From an uncultured Neomegalonema sp. (GTDB taxonomy: Bacteria > Pseudomonadota > Alphaproteobacteria > Rhodobacterales > Rhodobacteraceae), in the NCBI GenBank assembly GCA_937990185.1, contig CALKBI010000031.1:1-64000 (forward strand): 64,000 bases of DNA, given 5' to 3'. The notes beneath the pieces are model-generated. The model had not been told where the DNA came from, made no database searches, and saw only the letters and a list, made by a program, of their open reading frames with translations. This document shows positions 36,310 through 44,882 of the stretch, piece after piece (positions within the stretch are counted from its first letter, which is position 1; every line of letters begins with the position of its first letter). The position numbers and the translations under genes were made by a program.

Positions 36310-36786
36310 ATGTTACGTATTTTATTTGGAATTGAAGGTCGTATTGGCCGCAGGAACTATTGGCTCGCGATAATTGGCCAGTGGACAATTCTTCTCGGGT
36401 TGTTTTTTGCTTTTTCCAGCGCTTTAGTCGCAATTCTAAGTATTATCGGCATTGACCTTAACCAAGGTGCCGAAAACGTAAATCTTGCGGAGCTTGATGA
36501 TCGTGAATCAGCTGTGGCTGGTGGAGTGGGAATAGCGGCGATTATTTTCTTGATTTTCGTTCTCGGCCTGTCGCTTTACATGGGAATTGCTGCACAGGTA
36601 AAACGCCTCCATGACATGAACATGAGTGGGTGGCTCACGGTCATCAATTTTGTTGCTGTTCCGATTTCGTCGGCCTTGATTGCTTCTGATCCGGCAAATG
36701 GACCAATTGCATTTTTCGTAATGTTGATGCCTATCGGTTTGGGTCTCGCATGTGGATTTTTTCCAGGAACTTTTGGAGAAAAATAA
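36310..36786 (+). CDS. DUF805 family membrane protein
   Basis: A 158-residue membrane protein opening LFGIEGRIGRRNYW, the DUF805 start, followed by four membrane helices and the internal motif AAQVKRLHDMNMSGW (usual R-L-H-D-x-(N/G)-x-S-GW). The function of the family is unknown. It lies between dapD and dapE. Its last 35 bases overlap another open frame. Confidence 0.9.
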   Translation: MLRILFGIEGRIGRRNYWLAIIGQWTILLGLFFAFSSALVAILSIIGIDLNQGAENVNLAELDDRESAVAGGVGIAAIIFLIFVLGLSLYMGIAAQVKRLHDMNMSGWLTVINFVAVPISSALIASDPANGPIAFFVMLMPIGLGLACGFFPGTFGEK

Positions 36787-37009
36787 GTATGGCGCAGACC
36801 GGATCAGTATTTTTGACGGTGCGGCTCGTACTGATGAAAGCTGGGCAGATCGTGCACAGGCCCATAAGATCGCCCTGCGCCAACAAAATCAAGCCGTCCG
36901 TGACACCGCTCCTGAGGTGTTGCATGAGGAAACAACCGCGCGTCGTGCTGAAAGACGCGTCTCTAGCGGTTCTGGGCGAAAAGGCTTTGGCAAACGCGGA
37001 ATGGCGTGA
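36752..37009 (+). CDS. Possible small charged protein overlapping DUF805
   Basis: An 85-codon frame starting at ATG 36752, overlapping the 3' end of the DUF805 gene by 35 bases. The product is hydrophilic (DESWADRAQAHKIALRQQNQ then EETTARRAERR) and ends in a Gly/Lys/Arg tail. Codon use looks coding-like. A second frame over the same bases (from 36789) is Cys/Pro-rich and less convincing. No family known. Confidence 0.42.
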   Translation: MDFFQELLEKNKYGADRISIFDGAARTDESWADRAQAHKIALRQQNQAVRDTAPEVLHEETTARRAERRVSSGSGRKGFGKRGMA

Positions 37010-37061
37010 TTTGATTAGAGCGTGTTGGGTTAACTCTAGGGCGGTATTGGAGAGACAGACC

Positions 37062-38204
37062 CTACTGGGTCTGTGAGAACCAACTTTCCAAAACCTTACG
37101 ATAGACACGCGTCAGTGTTTCGATGTCTGCGACTTCGACATGTTCATCAACTTTGTGGAGTGTTTTTCCTACGAGACCGAATTCGACGACAGGACAGACG
37201 TGACAGATAAATCTGGCGTCAGATGTTCCACCTGTTGTCGATAGCTCCGGTGAAAGCCCTGTTTCTGATTTGACGGCTTCTGAAACGGTTTCGCTCAAGG
37301 AGCCGGGTTCTGTGATAAAGCTTTCGCCGCTGATTTTTGTCTGCATCGAAAATGTAACGCCGGTTTCTTCAGCTGTTTCATCCATCCATGTCTGCATTGT
37401 TTCAATTAATGATGCCCCGGAATGACTGTCATTAAAGCGAATATTGACGGTGGCATTCGCTTGCTCAGGGATCACGTTTGTCGCTTGGTTTCCAACATCA
37501 ATCGTCGTGATTGCAAGGGTTGAAGGATCAAAATGGTCGGTCCCGTTATCCAACTTCCAACGCGCAAGCCGATTTAGGAAAGAGACAAGAGGAGGAATTG
37601 GGTTGTTGGCTCGATGTGGATAGGCGCTGTGTCCCTGAATCCCTTGGGCTGTAAACTTAGCCGTGAGAGATCCCCGCCGCCCTATCTTCATCATGTCGCC
37701 CATACGCTCTGGGCATGTGGGTTCGCCAACGAGACAAGCGTCGATAGTCTCGCCAGTTTCGCGCATCCAATCTAGAATTGCGACCGTGCCATCTGTTGCA
37801 TCGGCTTCTTCATCGCCGGTGATCATAATCACGATGGAGCCATCAAAATCGGAGTTTTCTTCGACGAAAGATGTTGCAGCCGCGACAAAGGCCGCAACGC
37901 CGGATTTCATATCTGCCGCCCCGCGCCCCCAGATTTTGCCGTCGCTGATGTCCCCGGAAAAGGGGTCCATTGACCATCCTTCGCCTGTTGGAACGACATC
38001 GGTATGGCCGTTGAAACCAAAGACTGGTCCTTTAGTGCCAAAGCGTGCGTGTAGATTGAGGATGCCGCCGCGATCTGGCCGGTTACAGGTAAATCCTTTG
38101 TCTTCTAGTGTTTTTTGTAAAAGAGGGATGGCTCCTTCATCCGCCGGGGTTACAGAAGGACACTGGATTAGTGAGGCGGTTAGGGCGACAGGATCTATAT
38201 TCAT
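37062..38204 (-). CDS. dapE: Succinyl-diaminopimelate desuccinylase
   Basis: A 380-residue M20 zinc hydrolase that removes succinyl from N-succinyl-L,[18 protein letters not shown] carries the first metal ligands, [16 protein letters not shown] the bridging Asp, and [12 protein letters not shown] the catalytic and ligand Glu. [10 protein letters not shown] near the end is also diagnostic. It is convergent with the dapD-DUF805 run, and its 3' end overlaps an 8-base hairpin (37055-37074). Confidence 0.95.
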   Translation of the reverse strand: MNIDPVALTASLIQCPSVTPADEGAIPLLQKTLEDKGFTCNRPDRGGILNLHARFGTKGPVFGFNGHTDVVPTGEGWSMDPFSGDISDGKIWGRGAADMKSGVAAFVAAATSFVEENSDFDGSIVIMITGDEEADATDGTVAILDWMRETGETIDACLVGEPTCPERMGDMMKIGRRGSLTAKFTAQGIQGHSAYPHRANNPIPPLVSFLNRLARWKLDNGTDHFDPSTLAITTIDVGNQATNVIPEQANATVNIRFNDSHSGASLIETMQTWMDETAEETGVTFSMQTKISGESFITEPGSLSETVSEAVKSETGLSPELSTTGGTSDARFICHVCPVVEFGLVGKTLHKVDEHVEVADIETLTRVYRKVLESWFSQTQ

Positions 38205-38303
38205 GCGCGGAAAATAACCGCCTAATTCATGTGATGCAAAGCCGTGATTTCCCTTTATTCAACTCTGTTCTAAGATCATGCCCAGTAAGAGAGGTTTGCA
38301 TCA

Positions 38304-38555
38304 ATGAAACTGCTTTATTTCGCATGGTTGCGTGAGAGGATCGGGGTCGGTTCTGAAGAGGTGTCGCCACCGCAGGGAGTTGATACCGTTGGGGCTTTAA
38401 TTGAATGGCTCAAGACGAGAGAACCGCGTTACGAGGCGGCCTTTGCACAAACCGCTGCAATCAAGGTTGCAGTTGATCAGGAGCAAACCGACTTTGACGC
38501 GTCAATTGTCGGTGCGCGTGAAGTTGCTCTCTTTCCTCCGGTTACAGGCGGATAA
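38304..38555 (+). CDS. moaD: Molybdopterin synthase small subunit
   Basis: An 83-residue ubiquitin-like sulfur carrier. It starts KLLYFAWLRERIGV and ends with the required Gly-Gly (PPVTGG), which is thiocarboxylated and donates sulfur to precursor Z. It abuts moaE (stop at 38555, ATG at 38556). Confidence 0.95.
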   Translation: MKLLYFAWLRERIGVGSEEVSPPQGVDTVGALIEWLKTREPRYEAAFAQTAAIKVAVDQEQTDFDASIVGAREVALFPPVTGG

Positions 38556-38999
38556 ATGGCTGTCCGCGTTCAAGAAGAAGACTTTGATCCCACTACCGAG
38601 CTTGAGGCTTTATCGGTAGGACGGGACGATATCGGCGCGTTGGTCAGTTTTACGGGATTGGTTCGGGGTGGGGATGTGTCTGAGATGGTGCTAGAGCATT
38701 ATCCCGGCATGACGGAAAAAGCGCTGGAAGAGATTGAGGAAGAAGCAAGAAAGCGGTGGTCTTTACAAGGTGTTACCATCATTCACCGTGTTGGACCTTT
38801 GGCTCCGGGCGCACGTATTGTCTTTGTGGCAACGGCTTCGCGGCATCGTGCCGTGGCTTTTGAAGCGGCGGAATTCCTGATGGATTTTCTTAAAACGCGC
38901 GCTCCGTTTTGGAAAAAAGAGAGCACAGCGGATGGTGCGCGGTGGGTTGATGCGCGAGAAACCGACGATACCGCTGCTGCACGATGGGCGTTGGAATAG
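38556..38999 (+). CDS. moaE: Molybdopterin synthase large subunit
   Basis: A 147-residue MoaE. GALVSFTGLVRG, LEHYPGMTEKALEEI and the C-terminal APFWKKESTADGARWVDARE with its catalytic lysines match the family. With MoaD it converts cyclic pyranopterin monophosphate to molybdopterin. No other moa or mob gene is in the window. Confidence 0.95.
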   Translation: MAVRVQEEDFDPTTELEALSVGRDDIGALVSFTGLVRGGDVSEMVLEHYPGMTEKALEEIEEEARKRWSLQGVTIIHRVGPLAPGARIVFVATASRHRAVAFEAAEFLMDFLKTRAPFWKKESTADGARWVDARETDDTAAARWALE

Positions 39000-39034
39000 A
39001 CCTGCGTTTTACAAAAATTCCTAGGCCTCTTGTC

Positions 39035-39466
39035 TCAACGTACACTTCGTGGGGAAATGATTTGGAAGAAGGTTTCGGTTAACACCCGAACATCTGGTGT
39101 GACCGTTGGCGGCATATGATCCATAATACTGTTGACGTCGATGATCGGCCACTGACCATCATTTGTGGCTGTGGTTTCGACCCGATAGCATCCCATTGAC
39201 CAATCGGGGAAACAGCGTTCAGAAATCGTGCTGTCTTTGAATTCAGATATTCCAGTGTGACGCTTGTCGCTCCAGATAAGGTCTTTCATCTCAGCGATTT
39301 TGTCGGTTTGGCCCTCTAAAATCTGGAAAAACATTTGATCGCCATAGATCAGCATTCCGGTTAGATTATTAATGCTGTTATTTCTTTTGGCTTGTAGGGA
39401 AATGGTGTTGAGTTTCTGGGGCGTCATTTCGACCACAGCACTACTCGCATAAATCATTTGTCGCAT
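39035..39466 (-). CDS. BLUF-domain blue-light receptor
   Basis: A 143-residue stand-alone BLUF protein that should bind FAD. The photocycle residues are all in place: Tyr6 (MIYAS), Asn30, Gln48 (FFQILEG) with the usual spacing, and Trp89 and Met91 in FPDWSMG. The last 40 residues would form the capping helices and have no effector domain, so it must signal through a partner. It is divergent from the MotA-like gene. Partner not visible. Confidence 0.93.
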   Translation of the reverse strand: MRQMIYASSAVVEMTPQKLNTISLQAKRNNSINNLTGMLIYGDQMFFQILEGQTDKIAEMKDLIWSDKRHTGISEFKDSTISERCFPDWSMGCYRVETTATNDGQWPIIDVNSIMDHMPPTVTPDVRVLTETFFQIISPRSVR

Positions 39467-39772
39467 CGCTCACCTGAAGATCATGTTCAGCAATCTGATA
39501 AATCTCACTTTTGCGCATGAAAAGTTTTACTCTAGTATTTTTGGTTACTACAAAACTCAGTATTTGTCTGTTTTTTATCGCTCCAAACTTCTGCCGTCTT
39601 TGTTCATCACAAGGTTAGAAAGTCGGTTATGTATCGCTCGGTTTGAGTATTTATAAGGGCAGAACGCAGCATTTGCTCGGATTTCTTAAATCGAGCGTGA
39701 CGAATGAGTGGTCGGCGAGCGGGCTAAGGTTTACGAAGCTAAGCCCAGGAATGAAAAAAGATAGGAATGCCG
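39467..39772. other. Divergent promoter region between BLUF and MotA-like genes
   Basis: About 300 bases that must carry promoters for both directions. AT-rich near the BLUF start. No gene, repeat or clear operator was recognised. Confidence 0.4.
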
Positions 39773-40945
39773 ATGAGTGAACGGATGGGCGGTCATTTCA
39801 GGCACGCGGTCAGTGTTACGCGCCCATCGCGCACCGCTGTTTTCATGCTCGGATTTCTTCTGATTGTTGCGGTCGTAGGATTTCTCCTATTTCAGTCAAT
39901 CCGTACCGTTTTCACGGCAAACCCGTGGCTGAACGGCTTAATCTTCTTCGTTTTGCTGGTCGGTATCGCTTACACTTTCTGGCAGGTGAGCCGGTTAAAT
40001 CGGTGTGTTGATTGGATCGAGGCTTTCATTGCCGAACGTCCCGGTTTGGAGACGATTGAACCGCCGAGGCTCGTTGCGTCAATGGCTGGAATGCTGCGCG
40101 ACCGCGAAAGCAGGCGCAGCCTCAGTGCGACAACTGTGCGTGCAATTCTTGACTCGATTGCAACCCGTCTTGACGAAGCGCGGGACATTGCACGTTATGC
40201 AGCCAATTTGCTTATTTTTCTGGGGCTTTTGGGTACGTTTTGGGGGTTATCGATTACGGTCCCTGCTATTGTTGCCACTGTTCAAGATCTAGCCCCCGGC
40301 GCGGATGAAAGTGGTGCGAGTACGTTCTCAAGATTGATAGATAATCTCGGCGATCAACTTGAAGGCCTCGGTACGGCGTTTGCCTCTTCGCTTCTGGGAT
40401 TGGCAGGATCATTGATCGTCGGCTTTCTCGAAATCATGGCGGGCCACGCGCAAAACCGCTTTTATCGTGAGCTGGAAGAAGCCCTCTCTCAAATCACTCA
40501 TGTGGCGCGGGGAGAGAGCGGTCCTGAGCATATTTCCAGTTCTATAAGTCGCACCGCTGAAGCGATGGAAGATCTTGCCGCTTTGATGACGGAGGATTAC
40601 GAGCGCGCTGCTCAGACTCATTCGTTGATGGAAGGAACTGCGGCACACCTTGCCGCTGTGACGGAGCACTACGAGGCTGGAAAGTCCGCAACGATGCATT
40701 TATCCGGCTCGCAAGATGCTTTGCGCCTCGCATTGTTGGAGGCTACCGAACGCAACAAGGGTGTTATCGGCGGTATGGACGAAGCAACGCGATCCCGCAT
40801 TCAAAGCATCGATACTCATATCCTGCGATTGGTAGAAGAGCTGACGGCGGGGCGTGCGGAATCGACCACTCAATTGCGCGCTGAGATTCAACAGCTCGGT
40901 CGGGTGATTGAGGCAGCTGCACGCGGGGAGTTGGGCGGTGATTAA
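39773..40945 (+). CDS. MotA/ExbB-family proton channel-like protein
   Basis: A 390-residue membrane protein with about four membrane helices: residues about 20-42, 48-68, NLLIFLGLLGTFWGLSITVPA near 147-167 and GTAFASSLLGLAGSLIVGFLEIM near 200-222. The last two match the channel helices of MotA/TolQ/ExbB (LGTFWGL; GTAFxxSLxGL). A long cytoplasmic tail of amphipathic helices follows. The ATG at 39773 has AGGA six bases upstream, better than ATG 39767. It is followed by a MotB/OmpA-like gene, as in proton-driven motors, but no flagellar gene is near. Confidence 0.85.
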   Translation: MSERMGGHFRHAVSVTRPSRTAVFMLGFLLIVAVVGFLLFQSIRTVFTANPWLNGLIFFVLLVGIAYTFWQVSRLNRCVDWIEAFIAERPGLETIEPPRLVASMAGMLRDRESRRSLSATTVRAILDSIATRLDEARDIARYAANLLIFLGLLGTFWGLSITVPAIVATVQDLAPGADESGASTFSRLIDNLGDQLEGLGTAFASSLLGLAGSLIVGFLEIMAGHAQNRFYRELEEALSQITHVARGESGPEHISSSISRTAEAMEDLAALMTEDYERAAQTHSLMEGTAAHLAAVTEHYEAGKSATMHLSGSQDALRLALLEATERNKGVIGGMDEATRSRIQSIDTHILRLVEELTAGRAESTTQLRAEIQQLGRVIEAAARGELGGD

Positions 40946-41026
40946 TCTCTTGCGATCACGTCTAGCATCGACCGAGCGTTTGCTTGATGAACAACGTTGC
41001 TTTCTTGATATGTACGGGAACAGCTA

Positions 41027-42565
41027 ATGGCTCTCCGGCGTCGTTCTTCCGACGGATTAGGCGGAGCAATTTGGCCCGGCTTTGTCGATGCCATGACCGC
41101 GATGTTGCTGGTTCTGACCTTCGTTTTGTCGATCTTTATGATCACGCAGTATTTCTTGCGCGAGACGATTACGGGTCAGGAAACTCAGATTGAACAACAG
41201 GAAGAAGCAATTGAAGAAAAAGAACGCGCCCTGGATACGCTGACTTCCCGGTTAGATTCTTTATCTGATCTTCTTTCACTTGAACGTACTGAAAAAGAAA
41301 AGCTCGCGACGGAAGGAACGGCGCTTCGTGCTTCGCTCGTCGACGTTTCAGAGGCGAAGAGCGCGGCTGATAGGCGAGTCGCGTCACTGCTCGCAAGTTT
41401 GGCGACGTCAGAAGAAAGCCGTTCAAAACTTGATGAAACGCTGACTGCTGAGCGAGTTGCCTTAGAGAGAGAGCGTGCGGAAACCGAAGCCTTGAAAGCG
41501 CTTACGGCTGACCTCAAGGCAAAAGCCGAAAAAGACCTTGCTCAGTTAAAAACCCTTGAAGGGTCACTCGCAGAGCGCACCGAGGCATTGACGAAAGCTG
41601 AAGTACAACAACTTGTCGAGCAAGAGGCCGCTAAAGCGCTTCGGGAGCGCCTTCAATCGTCTGAAACAGAAATGACGGCGCTAGAACTTGAACTTGATGC
41701 ACGGCGCGCTGAAGCCGAGGATACGCTGACATTGCTCGCTGCAGCGAATATTGCGCAAGAGAAACTGACGGAAGATTTAGACGCGCGGGATGAAGAACTG
41801 ACGCGCAGTGAAGCTTTGCTCAAAGTTGCCCGCGCCCAGCTTGCGACAGTTGAGCAGTCTTCGGAAAGCGAACAGCAACAGGTTGCGCTTTTGAACGAGC
41901 AGACCAGAGAATTACGCGCTCAGCTTAGATCGTTGGAAAGCCGTCTTTCCGTATCTGAAGAGGCACGTGACACAGCCGAATTGACCTCAGAGGAACGGGG
42001 GGAAGAAATCGCGTTGCTTGGGACGCGCCTCAATGCTGCTTTGGCTGATCGCAATGCGGCGTTGGAAAAGAACAAGGAATTGCTCGAAGCGCAGGTTGAT
42101 GAGCTTGAGAATTTCCGGTCGGAGTTTTTCGGGCAGGTGCGGCAGGTCCTTGGCGGGCGCGATGAGGTCGAGATTGTGGGAGATCGTTTTGTCTTCCAAT
42201 CAGAGGTGTTGTTTGAACCGGCCTCTGCAGCTCTTGCCGATGCAGGTAAGGCGGAACTTGGCAAGTTTGCGGGTATTTTGAATGAGATTGCGGCTGATAT
42301 TCCGTCTGAGGTGAATTGGATTCTTCGCATAGATGGGCATACGGATAAACGTCCGCTTCGTAATAGTCCTTTATATCGGGATAACTGGGCGCTCAGTCAG
42401 GCGCGGGCACTGTCTGTTGCTCAATACCTGATCCGTGAGCACAACGTATCCCCTGAACGTCTTGCACCGACTGGCTTTGGTGAGTTTCAGCCGCTTGATA
42501 ATGGGGACACAGCCCAAGCATTGGCGCGGAATCGACGTATCGAGCTAAAACTGACAGAGCGATAG
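41027..42565 (+). CDS. MotB/OmpA-like protein with very long coiled coil
   Basis: A 512-residue protein. One membrane helix (WPGFVDAMTAMLLVLTFVLS, residues about 17-36) carries the Asp expected of a proton-pathway subunit (compare MotB D32). Residues about 45-365 are an almost uninterrupted Glu/Ala/Leu/Arg coiled coil. The end (about 375-512) is an OmpA-like peptidoglycan-binding domain: ILRIDGHTDKRPLRN, ALSVAQYLI and ARNRRIELKL. The whole makes a rod from an inner-membrane motor to the wall. A hairpin GATAGCC/GGCTATC spans the stop codon. Confidence 0.87.
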   Translation: MALRRRSSDGLGGAIWPGFVDAMTAMLLVLTFVLSIFMITQYFLRETITGQETQIEQQEEAIEEKERALDTLTSRLDSLSDLLSLERTEKEKLATEGTALRASLVDVSEAKSAADRRVASLLASLATSEESRSKLDETLTAERVALERERAETEALKALTADLKAKAEKDLAQLKTLEGSLAERTEALTKAEVQQLVEQEAAKALRERLQSSETEMTALELELDARRAEAEDTLTLLAAANIAQEKLTEDLDARDEELTRSEALLKVARAQLATVEQSSESEQQQVALLNEQTRELRAQLRSLESRLSVSEEARDTAELTSEERGEEIALLGTRLNAALADRNAALEKNKELLEAQVDELENFRSEFFGQVRQVLGGRDEVEIVGDRFVFQSEVLFEPASAALADAGKAELGKFAGILNEIAADIPSEVNWILRIDGHTDKRPLRNSPLYRDNWALSQARALSVAQYLIREHNVSPERLAPTGFGEFQPLDNGDTAQALARNRRIELKLTER

Positions 42566-42674
42566 CCTATGGCTATCAAAGATATAGGCAATCAATATTT
42601 TTAATTAGTTAACGTTTGGGGCATGTTGCTTTTAAGAGAAATCACAAATGATGTAACCGATTAGGAGACAGATT

Positions 42675-43088
42675 ATGAAAACCACAGCCCTCGCAGCCAC
42701 CTTGTTGCTCGGTTTTGTATTCGCAGGAACGTCTCAATCTGCGCAAGCTGGTCCAATTAATGCGCTCGATTTCAACATTGAGGCTTCTGTTCAGGCCGAT
42801 TTTGATAATACGGACGTCGGTTCAGACACGCTGCTTCATAACGTCAATGGCTTTAAGAAGGGCCACCATGGTCTTCGTCGCCACCGGAGTTTTGGCCATA
42901 GAGGTTTTGGTCGCCGTGGGTTCAGAAGCCATCGGGGCTTTGGTCACAGACGTTTTCGTGGTCACCGTGGCTTTAGCCATCGCAGTTTCGGCCACAAGAA
43001 TTTCGGTCATGGTGGTTTCAAGCATAAAGGCTATGGTCATCACGGTGGATTCGGCCTGTTTGGGTTGTTTTTCAAAGATAAACACTAA
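42675..43088 (+). CDS. Secreted His/Gly/Phe/Arg-repeat protein
   Basis: A 137-residue protein with a signal peptide (LAATLLLGFVFAGTSQSAQA), a short mixed segment (about 25-60) and then a 70-residue repeat of roughly five-residue units (FGHRG, FGRRG, FRSHRG, FGHRR, FSHRS, FGHKN, FGHGG, FKHKG, YGHHGG) ending in FGLFGLFFKDKH. It is extremely rich in His, Gly, Phe and Arg. Such composition can bind metal ions or drive phase separation. No family known. AGGAG lies before the ATG. Confidence 0.8.
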   Translation: MKTTALAATLLLGFVFAGTSQSAQAGPINALDFNIEASVQADFDNTDVGSDTLLHNVNGFKKGHHGLRRHRSFGHRGFGRRGFRSHRGFGHRRFRGHRGFSHRSFGHKNFGHGGFKHKGYGHHGGFGLFGLFFKDKH

Positions 43089-43124
43089 TACAGCAGCAAG
43101 CGATGGTGCTGCCATTTGGAAGGT

Positions 43125-43153
43125 CAAAAACGATTTGTAATGGATCGTTTTTG
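43125..43153 (+). terminator. Terminator after the repeat protein gene
   Basis: CAAAAACGAT (43125-43134) and ATCGTTTTTG (43144-43153) form a perfect 10-base stem with a 9-base loop; the T-run is part of the stem's right arm. Confidence 0.6.
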
Positions 43154-43723
43154 ATAAAAAGCCGTTTGGCTCAAAAAGCAGAAAAATACATTTTTGGTTG
43201 AAGAAAGGTATTTAGCTTGAGGTGTCTGCTGGAGATTTACGGACAGAATGTCAGGTAAAAATCTATCTAATGGATTGAAATTATAGTATTAATTGGGTTG
43301 CGGAATAGTGACCTATATCCTTTAACATTAAGCTATGTTCATCAGACGATTGCCAAAAGTAGCAGTCCTATAACGATCGCAAAAATAAACGTCCAGGAAA
43401 CTACAGCTTCCATGAATCATCTCCAGATGAATTGATTGTTCATTTTTGATTAATAATAAGAAACAGTCAATAAAATCAATTGTATATTAAGTAAATTTAA
43501 TATTTATTGATTGTAATTGTACAGAGTAATCTATTAATTGTATAATTAATTTTTTAATTTTATTTTATACATGGTTAATATGTTCTAGTATTCATCTATT
43601 GCAATAAATACATCGCTTATTTTCTCCAATAATAATGTAGCTATTATTTGCATTTTTAGAGTAATAAGACAAATCAATCTAAAGAAGTCGACAATATTTT
43701 GGTACTGCTAACCGGGTTGGCGC
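43154..43723. other. AT-rich intergenic region
   Basis: Strongly AT-rich, with many short A/T runs, especially 43430-43720. It contains the 23-residue ORF described separately; no other gene, repeat or known RNA was recognised. The composition suggests promoters, a binding region or old insertion debris. Confidence 0.4.
43342..43413 (-). CDS. 23-residue single-helix membrane peptide
   Basis: A very short frame: ATG at 43413, TGA at 43342. The product starts MEAVVSWTFIFAIVIG and ends in LLLLAIV, so it is one hydrophobic membrane helix with an acidic N terminus. A ribosome binding site (CTGGAGATGATTC) sits at the correct distance before the ATG. The coding pattern and binding site together make it likely to be real. 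Such peptides usually modulate a larger membrane protein; the partner is unknown. Confidence 0.62.
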   Translation of the reverse strand: MEAVVSWTFIFAIVIGLLLLAIV

Positions 43724-44761
43724 TTAATCTGCTAAACGTTCCGATGCAGGTTGAATAGGCGTAGCGGGCAGGGTGAATGTCGTAGACCTTTTGCCAATCT
43801 CTTGCCCACCGCGATAAAATGCGAACCGTCCTTCATACGTCCCGGCTGGCCAGCTCTCGAAGCCCCCATCGGATGGTTCGACACCGATATTCGCCGAAAA
43901 GATCGTTTTATCTTCAGTGATCTCGAACCGCTCACTGGCGAGAATTTTCCCTTCGGGAGCAAAGGCCAAAAAGCGTAACGTGTCGCCTTCTTTCACTCCC
44001 ATCAAATGCGCCCAGATATAAAATGGTGCATATGGTTCATTCGGCTTCGCAGATAGGATGCCATTTTCCATTGCTTCGAGATTTGGGAAATTGCGTGTTG
44101 CGCCAAAGCCGAGAACCGCACTTTCTGCATAGAAAATATCAACTGATTCATCCCATAGCGCCCCAGCTTCTTCAGCGTCGCACCCCGTTGGACTTACGCC
44201 AATAAATGGATCAATTGTCGCGTTAAAGGCGCGGATTGCATAATGCAAATGGGGAAAGCTTGTACCACCAGAAGATCCAATAAAACCAATAGGTTGTCCG
44301 GTTTTCACATGATCGCCATTCTGTACGCGGACACTGCCTTCTGCAAGGTGACAATATTGAGATAACCAACCGCCGCCATGGTCGATCATCACAGCGTTTC
44401 CACAATCAAGCGCATTATACGCGCCTTCCTCAAATCCGTGATCAGGTCGGTTGTTGATGACTTGGACCACTTTACCCGGCGCAGTCGCTAAGGCGGAGTA
44501 AGGCCGTTTTAATGCTGCTCGATTGAGCAACCGAAAGTCAGTTCCTTGGTGGTTATTGTAAGCGAGTGGTCCGCAAGTGAAATCCTTCGCGTCCTCGCCG
44601 GGGTCCATATCAACATAATTCTGAACGAAACAATCTTTGCCCAGCGTGCAATCAATCGGCAGTCCCAACTTGATTGGCGTGATCCCGGAAGGTGTCGGCG
44701 ATGCGGCTGGCAAAAATAGGACTGCACCAACTGCAATCACAGCCAATTTCGAATATGTCAT
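43724..44761 (-). CDS. M23 family peptidase (LytM-like) with extra C-terminal domain
   Basis: A 345-residue periplasmic protein. The start at 44761 gives a signal peptide (KLAVIAVGAVLFLPAA) preceded by AAGGGTGG; an earlier ATG at 44842 adds an unlikely leader. The LytM domain has HQGTDF (zinc His and Asp), a QYCHLAEGSVRVQNGDHVKTGQPIGF-type segment and HLHYAIR with zinc-ligand and catalytic His. Several Cys (CTLGKDC, CGP, CGN) probably form disulfides. A beta-rich domain of about 120 residues follows, of unknown role. It should cut peptidoglycan cross-links or activate another hydrolase. Confidence 0.87.
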   Translation of the reverse strand: MTYSKLAVIAVGAVLFLPAASPTPSGITPIKLGLPIDCTLGKDCFVQNYVDMDPGEDAKDFTCGPLAYNNHQGTDFRLLNRAALKRPYSALATAPGKVVQVINNRPDHGFEEGAYNALDCGNAVMIDHGGGWLSQYCHLAEGSVRVQNGDHVKTGQPIGFIGSSGGTSFPHLHYAIRAFNATIDPFIGVSPTGCDAEEAGALWDESVDIFYAESAVLGFGATRNFPNLEAMENGILSAKPNEPYAPFYIWAHLMGVKEGDTLRFLAFAPEGKILASERFEITEDKTIFSANIGVEPSDGGFESWPAGTYEGRFAFYRGGQEIGKRSTTFTLPATPIQPASERLAD

Positions 44762-44840
44762 TGCCAACCACCCTTGTCTTTTGACGTTGCAATAAGAATT
44801 GCCAAACGTGGTTAAATTGCCGTTAGCAAAACCAAGCGTC

Positions 44841-44875
44841 AAAAGAAAAGGCCGTGTTGGTTTCCCGACACGGCC
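44841..44875 (-). terminator. Terminator after clpA
   Basis: On the minus strand GGCCGTGT (44875-44868) and ACACGGCC (44857-44850) form the stem, then TTTTCTTTT. A clear intrinsic terminator, placed 8 bases after the clpA stop. Confidence 0.9.
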
Positions 44876-44882
44876 TCAATTT

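Noticed and set aside
39773-42565. Zorya anti-phage system (ZorA/ZorB-like)
   Set aside because: The MotA/MotB-like pair has the right domain order, but no ZorC, ZorD or ZorE is beside it; the neighbours are a BLUF protein and a repeat protein, and the long coiled coil in the second subunit is not a Zorya feature.
42822-43127. Thr/Ala/Met/Lys repeat frame on the minus strand of the repeat gene
   Set aside because: A repetitive gene produces repetitive frames on the other strand; the plus frame has the signal peptide and ribosome binding site.
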